From assembly GCA_027475525.1 (NCBI GenBank), contig JAMWFC010000117.1:310001-374000 (forward strand): a stretch of 64,000 nt of DNA, in the 5' to 3' direction. The notes under the pieces were generated by a model, which was not told the origin of the DNA, searched no databases, and saw only the letters and a list, made by a program, of their open reading frames with translations. Positions 9,463 to 21,700 of this stretch are shown here, one piece after another (position 1 is the first letter of the stretch; each line of letters begins with the position of its first letter). Both the position numbers and the translations under genes were made by a program. The DNA comes from Macrolepiota albuminosa. Lineage: Eukaryota > Basidiomycota > Agaricomycetes > Agaricales > Agaricaceae.

Positions 9463-10891
9463 ATGGGCCTGTTCAACAGAAAGCCAAAGGCCGCTGAGGA
9501 CGACGAGCAGAAACGAGAGAAGGGTGCATGGCGTCGACCAGCCAGTGAGTAGAACGAGTTCTGGGGCTTGCTCATCGTCTGATACGGCACAGACACTGCC
9601 TTCAAGCAGCAGCGACTCAAGGCATGGCAGCCCATTCTCACTCCAAAGACTGTCCTGCCCACTTTCTTCATCGTTGGCATTCTCTTTGCCCCCATTGGCG
9701 GCCTCCTCATCTGGGGCTCGTCGCTCGTCACAGAGATGACCTTTGACTACTCCGAGTGTGAGAACCTCGCTCCAGCCACCTCCATCGCCGACCTCGTCTT
9801 CTCCAACATGCCCAGCGACAAGTTCAGCTATCGCCTACGCTCCTCAGACCAGAAGGATGCAAATCCTTCGAATCCCCGCTACGCCTTTTTCGTCAATTCA
9901 GACTCTGACGACCCTCAACAAAAACGCCAATGTATCGTCGAGTTCGATGTCCCTGCAGAACTCCCCCACTCTGTCATGTTCTACTACAAACTCACCAACT
10001 TCTACCAGAATCACCGTCGCTATGTCAAGAGCCTTAATACAGACCAGCTTCGGGGCAAGTTCGTCTCGTTCGACGACCTCAAGGACAGCGATTGCAAGCC
10101 CCTTGCCGTCACCAGCGATAACAAAATTATTTACCCGTGTGGACTTATTGCAAATTCTTTCTTCAACGACACCTTTGAGAGCCCCGTCCTCCTCAACCCG
10201 TCAGGTGACAATTCCAGTGAGGTGTACGAATTCTCTTCCAAAGGCATCGCGTGGCCTGGAGAGGCTAAGAAATACGCCTCATCTCCTAACGAGCAATACA
10301 GTACGAATTCTCTTCCAAAGGCATCGCGTGGCCTGGAGAGGCTAAGAAATACGCCTCATCTCCTAACGAGCAATACAATCTCAGTAGTATTGTGCCACCT
10401 CCCAACTGGCACCAACTTTATCCCAACAACTACACAGAAGACAACCCACCCCCAGACCTCAAAAACGATGAACGCTTCCAGAATTGGATGCGCACTGCTG
10501 GGCTTCCCACTTTTACAAAGCTTTACGGCCGAAACGATATTGCGCCCATGAAAAAGGGCACATACCATATTACCATCGGACTCAGTATGATTCTTGGCAT
10601 GTCATGTCTTGCGGCTTTTGACTGTAATATCTTCTAGACTTTCCCGTGCTTCCCTACAAGGGCACCAAGTCCTTCGTAATCTCGACAGTGTCATGGATAG
10701 GTGGTAAGAACCCATTCCTTGGATGGGCTTATGTGGCCTCTGCCGCGGTCTTTGTTCTCCTTGCCATCCTCGGTACCATTCGGCATCTTGTCAGACCAAG
10801 GTGCGCAATCACGCTATCTTTGCAGAAGCAACAATATCTCATGCCTTGTAGGCGTCTGGGTGACATGTCGTTGCTTTCATGGAACAGATGA
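9463..10891 (+). CDS. CDC50: CDC50/LEM3 family subunit of P4-ATPase lipid flippases
   Basis: Beta subunit that chaperones P4-ATPases and takes part in phospholipid flipping at Golgi, endosomes or plasma membrane. The start MGLFNRKPKAAEDDEQKREK is followed by QRLKAWQPILTPKTVLPTFF and TM1 (FIVGILFAPIGGLLIWGSSL). The large lumenal domain carries YKLTNFYQNHRRYVKS, IYPCGLIANSFFNDTF and a GIAWPGE-type block. TM2 is FLGWAYVASAAVFVLLAILG. The last exon ends RPRRLGDMSLLSWNR, a typical CDC50 tail. There are four short introns. A 77-bp duplication at 10224-10377 repeats the coding segment after EVYEFSSKGIAWPGE and shifts the frame; with one unit removed the reading continues NEQYNLSSIVPPPNWHQLYP. Confidence 0.92.
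10224..10377. repeat. 77-bp perfect tandem duplication 7
   Basis: Units 10224-10300 and 10301-10377 are identical, within a CDC50 coding exon. It shifts the frame. Confidence 0.95.
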
Positions 10892-10976
10892 CGGGTTCTG
10901 TGTATCTACTTGTAATAAATACTTCCGTCATGCATCGATAGACCTTTTGCATATTCCAAGACTGTTATTTATGAAA

Positions 10977-12304
10977 CTAATGTATTGGAACACTTATTGT
11001 AGGCAATCCCCTGGCAACGAATGACCGTGTGAGCTCCTCTTCAACATCAAACTTGGCGTCAGTGAGTTGTTCCGCAAGCCAGATGGCAGTTTTTGTGTGC
11101 AGCGCGAGGCCACCCTTGCCACAACGAATCTCGGATTTTCCGTTTGCGAGGCAAGCCAGATGGCAGTTTTTGTGTGCAGCGCGAGGCCACCCTTGCCACA
11201 ACGAATCTCGGATTTTCCGTTTGCGAGGGCCATGAATATTATAATCTGGTCTTGTAGCCACTGTGAGAAGGACGTTAGACCCAGAAATTCCTGATGAACA
11301 TGTAGAAGACCTCATCGACACAACCATCGGCATCCAAACCGCGCAATAGCTCCTGCGCGGCTTCCTCGCCAACCTTGTAAGGCTCTAAGCCCTTGCTGCC
11401 TACTGCACTGCCTCCAATGATACCTCCCCCTCCAACTCAGCCCACAACACAATCCCGCTCCCCGCTCCCTTCGTGTCCTCATTTCTTTCCCTCTTGAACT
11501 GAATCCATTTCCACCCGGCCCTCCTCCCCTATTGCATTCAATCCCTTCACTTCCCTAAGCTTCCTACGCGCCCCAAGTACCATCTCGCGCCCGACACTCA
11601 TCGGCAGCCCCCAAAATGCGCAATACCTCCAATATACTTCACTCTTCCTCGCTCCAGCACCTGCGCAGCACGGAGCATTTCTACCGGTCAAAATGCGCAA
11701 TACCTCCAATATACTTCACTCTTCCTCGCTCCAGCACCTGCGCAGCACGGAGCATTTCTACCGGTGTCACGCTCACTCTCACCTCTCCGCCGCCCTTGGG
11801 GTAGTACCCACGCTTGCGAATCTCGATCTCGACACTACCAGGTGGTAGCCCAAAGTGCCGCCGTAAGAACGGCAAAAACACGCGCTGAGAATAGTCGATC
11901 TGTGGTGCTAGCGTCGCATTTGTCCCCCCGAGGAGCGTGAGTATCGATGGTGACGTGCCAGGCGCAGGCGAGAAGAGCAAAAGTGGGAGTGCAATTTGTA
12001 AAAGGAGTGTTGTCGATCCTGCGGTCACGCAGTCGGCCGTGAACGCGCCAGGCAAGACAATTCGCCCGGGAAAGAAGTCAATGGCTTCTGACCCGGTCGT
12101 GGCACCTGTCAGGCGCGCGGAAGAGAGTTCTGCAGCAAGCTCGAGGCCCGTACGGTGTTGATTCCTAAGCCCTGGAGGCTTACGAGCGTTGCGAATTTTA
12201 TGAATTGAGAATGGCTTGCCGAGGAGAGCAGACAGCGAAGTTGAGTTGCGCAGTATCTGACCGCCACCCTCAAGAACGCTGCCGTCAATGAGGAGGCTCG
12301 CCAT
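10977..12304 (-). CDS. RTCA: RNA 3'-terminal phosphate cyclase (RtcA family)
   Basis: ATP-dependent conversion of RNA 3'-phosphate to a 2',3'-cyclic phosphate. It starts MASLLIDGSVLEGGGQILRN at 12304 (another ATG lies at 12316). Family landmarks are PPGLRNQHRTGLELAAELSS, PGAFTADCVTAGSTTLLLQI, RKRGYYPKGGGEVRVSV, GSGIVLWAE, VDEWLQDQIIIFMALANG and GGLALHTKTAI. The His in LHTKTAI matches the nucleotidylated His of true cyclases, so I prefer RTCA over the inactive paralogue RCL1. Two 77-bp duplications (11074-11228, 11612-11765) break the frame. In addition, the stretch with GSGIVLWAE (about 11430-11515) reads in a different frame from its neighbours on both sides, pointing to two more small indels or an unseen splice arrangement. 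Confidence 0.85.
11074..11228. repeat. 77-bp perfect tandem duplication 8
   Basis: Units 11074-11150 and 11151-11227 are identical, in the last coding exon of RTCA. Confidence 0.95.
11612..11765. repeat. 77-bp perfect tandem duplication 9
   Basis: Units 11612-11688 and 11689-11765 are identical, in an RTCA coding exon. Confidence 0.95.
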
Positions 12305-12449
12305 TAAGCTTGCCATGTGTCAATCCAAGGCCGAGTCGTTAGTGGTTGTTCATTAATGACAGAAAGTGTACAAAGATTACATGGTAAAAATTGATTGATG
12401 TGGGTATAAGAATTAATGTGCTCTATGTAAAAATTGATTCCCGTATTCT

Positions 12450-15400
12450 CTATACTCGCTGAACCGTATGCCCCATCTATGTAGATAAAAGTCAATTCAA
12501 ATAACCCCAAGAACTTAGGTTCACTCACCGTCTTGCGAAGATTTCCTAGCCATGCGGTCGGTTCCCGCACTTGAACACCCATATGTGCTCGTACTTGCCT
12601 CATCCCATACTCGTGTAATGCACCCAGCATAAGCTCTTGCTCACGCCGATACTGCATAGTTGATTTCGCTAGTAGTGTCTGCGAATTCCTAGTTTAACCT
12701 ATACCACTCAAAACCAGACATCAGTTTATACATACCTTGTACCGCGCCACCTCTTCCTCTAACAGCTTAATTTGCGACCGGAAACTAGCTTCTGCCTCTT
12801 CAAATAGACCTGGTGCAGAGTTCAAATTAGCAGCATGCTGCTCTCTGAAGAGCTTGTCTTGCGATTTAATGAACTACATCCATTCAATGAACATCAGTCT
12901 CGAGTACGTTGATGGAACTACCCACAGCTTTTGCCTTTGTAAGCTTCTCACTCAATGTCTTGGTCTGCTCCTTGAGAGTCACATTCGCCTCATGCAACGC
13001 AAGCAACCGCGTTCGGATGTCTTCCGGAAGGTCTTTGCCTGATATTGAAGCCCTCAGGTCGCTATAAACGGCATGTGCGTAAACAAAAGTACATTAAATA
13101 GTGGGTAGAAATGACCCACCTAAAGTCACGCTCTCTCTGAAGCAGTTTCTCTCGTTGTCCAATACCCTCGCTCTGCAAATTAACCTTTTCGAATAGCAGG
13201 GCATTGACTTGTTCAAGCTGCATACGATTCTTATCCGTCAACTCCTTATTCTGCTTCCTTAAACGCTCCACATCCTCTGCAAGGGCCGCTTTGTCCTCAT
13301 TCACCGAGTCCCGTAACGTGGCCAGGATATCGAGTTGATCCTTATTAACCAACGTGACTGCATACATGTGAATAAGTTTCACTAACCAACGAAACGACTC
13401 ACGGTCTGATTTGGCAATGATCAGCTCTCTTTCCTGCGTTTCAAACTTGACCTGGAGCTCCGCGTTCTCTTTACGTAATGTCTCAAGGAGATCTACAGTC
13501 TCATTCAGACGTTGCCTCAATGCAATCGCAGCCTCAGCGCTGTCAAATATCCTTCGGATTCTCGAATTGTTCCAGAGAAAAAAGACGTACCCATCACCGA
13601 ATGATTTTCCGCTTCGTATCTCCTCGAGTTCACGCTGTAGGATAAGTTTCTCTCGCTGTGCGGCAAGATAGTCATTCTCGTATCGCGCTTTCATGCGTTT
13701 AGAAGTTCACGCTGTAGGATAAGTTTCTCTCGCTGTGCGGCAAGATAGTCATTCTCGTATCGCGCTTTCATGCGTTTAGAATCCTCCAGTAAGTTCTCCA
13801 GCACCAAAACGCGACTCGCATCGACTTCATTCTTTTTGACTGCTTCAAGCTCCGCTCCAGTCTCCGTACCTGCAACTTGAGATCCGTCATCGTCGTTCCC
13901 GCAATGGCGTCATCGAGTTCCCCCCCAAGACCAAGTCCTGCATGTCATCCATATCGACGTTGACGTTGCCACTGTGATCATCGGTGCCAGCAATTCTGCT
14001 TCTGCTTCTGTAAAATCGCCATCAGATGGCCGTTGGACGTCGACCCTGGAATCGGCCGGTTTGAGAGTAATTCTAGTTCGCGTACGCGTTCTTGGTACAG
14101 CTCAAGCGTTTCCGAGTCGACCCTGGAATCGGCCGGTTTGAGAGTAATTCTAGTTCGCGTACGCGTTCTTGGTACAGCTCAAGCGTTTCCGAGTCTTTCG
14201 TACGCTCCATCTCAGTAATTTTTAGTTTCGTTTGGCATTGCTCAAGTTCGAATTTGGCTGCATCAATTTCTTGCGCACGAAGCGAGTTCCTTGACTCGAG
14301 TTCCGCTATCTGGTTCTTGTAAGATTCCATCAGGGGTTTGAAGGCAGCAACCTTTCTGTATTCTTCCTCGATGGATGCATTCTTGTCTACCAAATCTGCG
14401 TTTTGCGATTCCAAAGCCTGGTAGAAAGGTCATTCCGCCATCATTCCTAGACATTACTGATGTGCACCTTGACACGTTGCCGAAGATCGGCACCTTCCTG
14501 GAGTTTCTTCTTGTACTTCTCCATCACGTTTTCCGTCTTCTGTAGCTTATCAGCTGCATGACGATACCTACCAAGAGATAATGATCCGCTCGTGCATCGG
14601 AAGTGTCTTACTCACTCGTCAACTTGATCCTTATACTTATCACGCTCGTCTGCTTTGAGTTGCAGCTCTTCACACCTCCTTGTCAGGTCCACGACCAGAG
14701 CCGTGCTCTTCTCAAGTTCAGTCTCTGTCATGGCAAGACTCTCCTCGTTCTTTTGGCTGTGAAACGACATTAGAAAGGTTTAACAGCAAATGACTGAACG
14801 CACACTTCACCCCTCAACCTTTCTACTTCCACACGCAGTGCCCCATCCGCCTTCTCACTCCGTTTGTCATTCACTTCTCGTCGTGCCCGTAGTCGGTTCA
14901 ATGCGTCTTCTTTCTCAGCAACTACATCATCATAATTCGTTTGCAATGTGCGATGTTCATCCAGAAGGGCTTCGTAGACTTTTTGGAGTGTTTCTATTTC
15001 CGATAATATCTGACTCCGTTCTAATTGTGTCCTGTAATAGTGATCGTCTCTAAGATAGGGAATAAGCGTCGAGCGTGCATAATGACAAAAATGCACAGTA
15101 CTCATTCATGTTAGCTACCGAATCACCAAAACTCCCATGCGTAACGGCGATACGCGCCATGATCTACGAATGTGAAATAAGTAAAATAAAATAAATCACG
15201 TAAAACAGCGAACCTGTTCAATTGCCTTCATAAGATAATGCTGGTCGTTCTCGCTCAAACTTTGGATCTTCTCGATAAACTGCTTGTTCCTCTCGCATTG
15301 TACACCAATGGCGATTGTGATCCTACACATAATCAACGTTGCCGAAAGATTGCTGCCCTTGGCAATCGCTTGGAGGTCCGGGACATCTAACGAGTCCGTA

Positions 15401-15729
15401 GGTTTCTGAAGTACTTCCGTGAAATACTGTGTCATGAGCCGATACAATCGTTTCAAGGAGCTGAAGCGTAGAACCCAATTCTCGGACAACTGCGCGGGAC
15501 GCGTAGAGGACCTGAAATATTCTGCATCGCTGGATACTGTAAATTAACATACAAGTAACCATTTGTCTGGAACTACGCACACGATGGCAAGGATCTCGAG
15601 AAGGGCAGCACCGTCACTGAGATCAGAGAGAGTAGAAACAGGCCGAGAGAGATCGAAAGTCGCAAAGAAGTTCAGGAAAGCGGAGAGCTCGTTGCGCTGC
15701 TGTGATGAGTCCGCTATCACGCTAGCCAT
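12450..15729 (-). CDS. HOOK: HOOK-family dynein/dynactin cargo adaptor
   Basis: Activating adaptor linking dynein to early endosomes; fungal HookA/Hok1 type. The start is MASVIADSSQQRNELSAFLN at 15729. An N-terminal Hook (calponin-homology-like) domain is seen in STLSDLSDGAALLEILAIV, then LSENWVLRFSSLKRLYRLMT and LMKAIEQ followed by IMARIAVTHGSFGD. The rest is long coiled coil rich in Glu, Leu, Lys and Gln. The C-terminal block YRREQELMLGALHEYGMRQV and TAWLGNLRKT is typical. I end it at a TAG at 12450 after one more intron (RKT then MGHTVQRV). That last exon is less certain. Two 77-bp duplications (13627-13781, 14039-14195) lie in coiled-coil exons. RTCA follows on the same strand. Confidence 0.85.
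13627..13781. repeat. 77-bp perfect tandem duplication 10
   Basis: Period 77 (13628 matches 13705), in a HOOK coiled-coil exon. Confidence 0.95.
14039..14195. repeat. 77-bp perfect tandem duplication 11
   Basis: Period 77 (14039 matches 14116), in a HOOK coiled-coil exon. Confidence 0.95.
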
Positions 15730-15869
15730 TCAGCCCGTTCGTTGGACAATTATAATCTCCAAGAACGTATATAAAACCGATGTAAGAAGACACGATTCCA
15801 GCTGACGTAAGAATTCCATAGTGGTGACGTTGTTATATGTTACATTTAAGCAAAGAACCAACTACAGTA

Positions 15870-17174
15870 TCATCTCGTTGTACGTATGGTCCTCCTGCTA
15901 CCAGTCTGAACAGCGCCAACTGGGTGGCCGCGCTTGTCGAGCTTGACAGGAAAAGTGTCTGTAATCTTTTGTTTCTTCAGCTTTGGTCGCGTGAACCTCC
16001 AGTCAGACCCAAATTGATCAGGTTTAGGCATGGCCTCAAACAAGGTCGACGTATCAATCGATTCAACCGGAGCTTGTGAGGGCATATAGGGGCTTTCGGC
16101 TCTCCGTTTGGAACACTTTGGAAAGAGAGAACAAAATAAGCAAAATACTATAGCTGAGTTGGTTCTTCACACCTGGTTTAAGGGGGTGGGAGAGACAACA
16201 TCAACTTTTACTCGTGCATCTCGCTCCTTTTGCAACTCTTGCTTTACAATTGTCAACTTCTGTTTCAATGACATTATTTTTTCATTTTGTTTTTGTTCCT
16301 AAAGTAGGAAGTGGAAGCAGATTCAGCATTATAAGACGGGATATCCAAAAAATTTTACCTTCTCCTTGTGTTCCAGCAATTGAGTTTTGTAAAGAATTCT
16401 TGTATCCTCCAACTTGGATTCTTGAGCTTTAATATGAGTGAGGTCCTTCTGAAGTTGTACAATTTTGACTGAAGCCTGGTTCGCCAAATCTATAGCCTTG
16501 TCACGTTCAGCAAACGTTTGTTGCTGCAGATCACATGCTTCGTCGCGCTTTCTTTCCAGCGTCTTGATCTGTCCGGCACTGGCAGCCACTTCCCTTTGGT
16601 AACTAACCAGCTGCCTCTTTAAGCGTTCGATCTCTCGAGATTGTTCCTCTGCTCTTCTGAAGACAGGAATTATTCTTTCCTTAAACTCCTTCAGAGCTTC
16701 AATCAGAAAGACCTGGAAGTAATTAGGGACATAAACTTGAGGCCGTTCGCAAACTCACCATATTGGTCTCGTCGCTATCCAATGTCTTCGTCAACTTCTT
16801 CAGTTTTTTCTCCGCAATCTCTACACTGATTGCTTTTGAGCTTTCGTCAATCCGGCCTAGACCATACACAAGCTTTTTGATAGGCTCAGCTTGTTCATCT
16901 TGACATGTCGGTAGTTCTAAGTAGATAGGATGCGCATCTCCGCGTTGTAGTCTTGATCTGCATTCGGGACAGAGAACAGGGGAGTTGGAGACGCTGTGTG
17001 AGAATAACTCATCGATGCATGGTGAACCACAAAACCCATGGCCTGTTCAATAAGATTTTAATTCAGGTATGGAAGACTGTGCAAAGTCATAAAAATACCG
17101 CACGGAAAAAACTTGAAGTCAAGGGCTCCCTTGAATTCGAGACATATATGACACTTGATCAAGGATGTGCTCAT
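15870..17174 (-). CDS. RING-finger protein with coiled coil (putative E3 ubiquitin ligase)
   Basis: The start at 17174 gives MSTSLIKCHICLEFKGALDF. After a 57-bp intron the RING continues KFFPCGHGFCGSPCIDELF and PVCPECRSRL, giving C-x2-C, C-x-H-x2-C-x2-C and C-x2-C spacing of a C3HC4 RING, followed by DAHPIYLEL. The middle is coiled coil (ERLKRQLVSYQREVAASAGQ, AERDKAIDLANQASVKIVQL). A basic C-terminus (RFTRPKLKKQKITDTFPVKL) ends at the TGA at 15870. The order RING, linker, coiled coil, basic tail recalls TRAIP-type ligases, but I see no decisive TRAIP motif and give no name. A CACGTG lies at 17236-17241, 62 bp upstream of the start. Confidence 0.75.
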
Positions 17175-17595
17175 CGCGTGTGGTCACTGGTATGGCTTGA
17201 TTGGAGGTTGTTTTCGTGGCACCAGAGAAGCCTGTCACGTGGCCGCGTTTGAATCTAATCAGATCTGGTATATTATCAACGGAGGACCCCTTTCAATCCC
17301 CAGTTGAGTTCTTAAATCGTTGAGCTAATAAGCGGTTTGAAAGTGTCATGCCTCAAATTACTACCTTACCAGCTTCGAAACCAGGTGTGTTTTGAGGTTG
17401 AGAGGATATCACAATTTAGAGAATTTCCCAAATGTCATCTGAATTAAAAACATGTGGTATTCTTTCCGATCTCAGAAAAAAAATACAAAAAACAAGGTCA
17501 AAAAAGTATTATCAGCAAATTGAAGACATTGACAGCGATCGCACACGGTTACATGATCGTACTAGATGGTTCAGAGCAGACCATCTCAGCAGATC
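17175..17595. other. Intergenic region, no gene seen
   Basis: This lies between the VPS25 stop and the RING-protein start, on the same strand. It holds the putative RING-gene promoter with CACGTG at 17236. No conserved reading frame is recognised. Confidence 0.6.
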
Positions 17596-18375
17596 TCATT
17601 TGCTCGATGCGAAAATCCTGACACCCTCGCCATCAGCTACTCCAAGTATCTGAGCTCTTCCAGTCTTGCCGAGAATGCTGATCGCTTTGCGCAATAGTGG
17701 TATAGGAATGCCCGATAGTTCAGAATCAATGGGAGGGTCCGTGATATCGTAAAAAGTCAAGACCGTGTTTAGTTGTGCGGTTTCCGTTGCCTGCCTTCAT
17801 CAATTATAAAGAGGAATGAGCGTTCCGAAGCACTTACCCAGTTGTGAAGCGTTTCCGCCCACTCGTCCGGCGAGCGCCAATAAAGCAACACTGATTTATT
17901 CTGCTTCTGTGGTTCATATGCTGCTAAATTCTTCGTGACCATGGCAGATACAATGTGTGATAAGTACGATGGGAGGACTCTGCCTGAGAAAAGAGTTTGA
18001 GGTCATTTATATGTAAAATGAGGTCTCACGTACGATTGATGCGTTCATTACGCAGAACCTCTTCCCAATCATGACCTGCAGTCTCTGCATCCTCAATTCG
18101 AAGAAAGAAAAGTCGTCTATGACGTGCATATGCTAGCAGTAAGTGTGACCATTGCTCAACAGCGATTGCATCTGTTGCAGGGTTAGGCTGCTGGCTGGTC
18201 GGCCCGTTAGTTTTGTTTGAAATAACCAAAGTTCAAAGACGGTGCTGACGTGAAAAACGGAGGTGCAGAGTGGATGGAGGGAAGAAGAAACCCTGCAACG
18301 AGAGTTATCTATCTGAACGCGACAAAAATTGACCGCGAACAGACCTGATGATGTTGTAAATGTTGAGAAAGACAT
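17596..18375 (-). CDS. VPS25: ESCRT-II subunit VPS25
   Basis: Endosomal sorting subunit that binds ESCRT-III Vps20. The start MSFSTFTTSSG at 18375 is followed after an intron by FLLPSIHSAPPFFTQQPNPA, the PPXF-type N-terminal motif of the family. Then come AVEQWSHLLLAYARHRRLFF and EEVLRNERINR, the winged-helix part LLYWRSPDEWAETLHNW, and PIPLLRKAISILGKTGRAQI with GEGVRIFASSK at the end. There are four to five exons with introns near 50 bp. The length of about 200 residues fits the family. It is divergent from the GH35 gene, 415 bp apart. Confidence 0.9.
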
Positions 18376-18790
18376 GGCAATGGCCGTTTCCGACACTATT
18401 TCGAGCCGTTCCCTCTAATGAGTTTCAGACTTCGAAGCTTTACCGTGTGCTTGACTTTAATCTAGCTCATCTCTTCTGCCATGCCCTATCTCTGCTTATG
18501 CCCCACTTGGTTGGCCTTTCATCATTTCTGAAGCTATGTCTTCACAGACGGCTGTATACCGATTCGCTGAAACCGGACCGTGATCTCGAGATTCTGTTTG
18601 AACGGACCGCGCCAAGGTCACAAGCAACCGCGCCGTGTCCCTTCCACCTGTATAGAAGAACCCATCTTGGTCATCTGTTCAGAATTGTTTCCAGCCGAGC
18701 AGAAGAATCTCGTGAAACCTGTGAGCCTGGCGTAATGGCAAACGCCTGCACTTATTAAGAGAAGGTTTAACCTCTAAACCATCCTTCATC
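18376..18790. other. Divergent promoter region of VPS25 and GH35
   Basis: An open frame of 132 codons on the plus strand (18360-18758) has no recognisable domain and overlaps the VPS25 start, so it is not called. No tRNA is convincing here. Confidence 0.55.
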
Positions 18791-21700
18791 ATGCTTTTAT
18801 TACTGTATCCTATCTTGCTCTTTGCTGTTTCAGCATGCTCAGCACTTCACAATACCTTAACCAAGAGAAATTCTACCGGGTTGACAGATGCCGTGACTTG
18901 GGATTCTCATTCGCTTTTCATTCATGGCCAGAGAATCTTCATCCTTTCGGCTGAAGTTCACCCTTGGAGATTGCCAGGTAATCCTGATTTGTGGGCAGAC
19001 ATTCTACAGAAAATCAAGTCCAACGGATTCAACACCGTTTCTTTCTACGTCAACTGGGCCGTACACTACCCCGCTCCGTCTACTAACGGTAGTCATGGTG
19101 ACTTTCAGGAAGGAACATATCGGGATATTCAGAGATTTATTGATGAAGCGAAGAAAACGGGTCTCTGGATGATTGCAAGGTGTGTTAAGATAGTTCAACG
19201 CCATATGTATCGCTATACCCAATGCTGCAGACCCGGACCATATATCAGTGTGTCATATGACGACTGAAAATTCCTGTTCCTCATCCTCATTCGTGTAACA
19301 TAGATGGGGAAACGACTGGCGGTGGTTTTCCTGGTTGGGTTGGTAACATTGCAGGCAACCTAAGGACAAATAATCCCAACTATCAAGATGGTATGAGCAA
19401 CCGTAATTCTCTCATTGTCTTTGCCAGATGAAGATCATCATCAAAGCTTGGACCCCATATATGACAAGCATCTCGCAGCTTATTGCTAAAAACCAGATCA
19501 CAAATGGCGGTCCGAGTAAGTATCGAATCAATGACAGCGCTTCATGAAGCTAACCGAAATTTGCCTATCAGTAATTTTAGTCCAAGCAGAGAACGAATTC
19601 AGCGCAAGCCCTGGAAATAATATCTATATGCAAGCCATCATCGACCTCTACCGAGCGAATGGCATTGTCGTCCGTATGTTCAACACATGTCGTACTGCTA
19701 AATGACGTTTTACATTTCGATATTAGCAATCACTCACAATGATCAGCATGCTGGGCAAGCAGGCAACTTCTCTCCTGATCGACCAGGTACTCATGTCGAC
19801 ATATACTGGTATGTTGAGGCCATGTAGTTTCATATCGACCGTTCCAGGATAATGTGATAAATTGTCCAGTGGCGATTCATACCCGCAGGGTGCTAATAAC
19901 TGGGCACAAGTACAAGCCATCTATTACTCGGCGCACATTGCAAATGCGCCAAGTAATCCGCTTTGTCTTGCTGAAGTACTTATGATTGTGCCTCTTTTTT
20001 GGAAAATTCTCCTGATTTTATTCTGGAAAGTTTGGTGGAGGTTTCCTTCTTGGGTGGGGCGCCGTACCACGAGGCGGCACAGGATATGAGAAATTCTGTA
20101 TGTCTCTTCCCACTTCGTGGCCCGTTCGCTTTTACATTCCAACAAAGCTGTCAACCTCACAAATGCTGATTATGGTGACCATCACATACTCTGTTACTCC
20201 TTGACCCTTGACGGTAATTTTGACAGAAAATGTATTTTACAAGGACGCATAGTAAGAAATCCTATCAATAGACGATTTGTATAATGAACTGACTACGTCA
20301 AATCAGTTCCCAAACCGCCACGATATTAAGTAAGCCACGATATGATACTCACTTGGAGACATTTTGTGCACATTATCTATAGACATCTACAGTAGGGACA
20401 CTGGAAGCCTCTTGAAGACCAGTATTGAAGCTCAACAGTGCTATTTGGCGGGACGAACTGGGGCCAAACTCTTGAACCGACTGTGTGAGTGACTCGTGTA
20501 TAAAGCGGATGCCTGTACATGTTTGAACCCATGGTTTCGGATAGGTACTCTTCCTATGATTATGGAGGCGGTAGGAGTTTCCCTTCTTACCCTTGAGTAA
20601 AAAAACCATCCAAGGATCGTGTCTGATCATATAGGGATTGATGAAAACCGAGTTGCGACACCGAAGATGAACGAGATGAGACTGCAAGGCGGTGTTTCTT
20701 TATCATGGAAAACACACCGATGCTAAATTGGCTTTGTTCTCAGGGTTGTTCCTTCGAGTTTCACGCGATCTTTTTGGAGCGACGCTTATTGCCAACGGGA
20801 CGAACTACACATCTTCAAATTTAATTCATGCCGCCGAACTACGGAACTTAAACAATGGTGCCGCATTCTACGTCACCAGGCAAAATGCATCGACGTAGGT
20901 TATGCCTTGCATTATCAGATTATCACTGTTTAGAACATTTTAGATCAACGTCACTCACTACAACCCGCCTCACAGTCGATACTTCAATCGGGAGGATCGT
21001 AATCCCAAAATCCGGAAATATTACTTTCAATGGGCGTGAAAGCAAAATTCTGGTAACAGATTATGAATTTGGTAGTATTCCGACGCACATTTTATATTCA
21101 ACTACGGAGTGAGTTGACTAGAGTTTGGTGTCATATATATAGAGTTTGACGCTGACTTAGGATTATGACCTGGACTACGCAAGTAGCAAGATCTTTTTGT
21201 ATTGTATTCGCACTCAATCATTGCTCACGCAGCCTCGGGGAGGTCGATTATATTGTCTTATATGGGCTGCTTGGTCAAACCGGAGAAACAGCTTTCAGGT
21301 TTGCTAGTGCTCCTATCGTTTCAGCACCCTCCTTTGTGTCATCCGACTTCTCAAATGGCATTCTGACCATTTCGTATTCGCTTTCGAATGGCTCGCAATT
21401 CATTACCATTCAACACGATCAAAGCACGGTTGTAGTTATTGTTCTAGACAAATTTACAGCCAATACATGGCATGCCCCTGTCATTGCTGGTGAAGGTGAC
21501 TTCGGACAATTCTTCTCTATAGGTACAAACCAAAGGTTGGCAACTTCCTGAATGTTGTCTCTCGTCTATCTGAATTGTTTTCTAAGCGTTCTTGTTGCCG
21601 GACCGTACGTTGTTCGAACAGCTGAAATCACTAGAAACACGCTTATGTTGGTAAGTAGATAAAAGATACACGTTAGTTTGAATTTGACCTTTCGGTAGAC

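Noticed and set aside
9245..9739. 164-codon plus-strand frame across the MCMBP/CDC50 junction
   Set aside because: It is the antisense of MCMBP exon 1 joined to an unspliced CDC50 intron.
10977..12304. Calling the cyclase RCL1
   Set aside because: The His of LHTKTAI, absent from catalytically inactive Rcl1, is present.
16329..17174. Calling the RING protein TRAIP
   Set aside because: Domain order is similar, but no TRAIP-specific C-terminal motif could be recognised; left unnamed.
18715..18790. tRNA-like stretch before the GH35 gene
   Set aside because: No proper acceptor stem or GTTCRANNC loop could be laid out.
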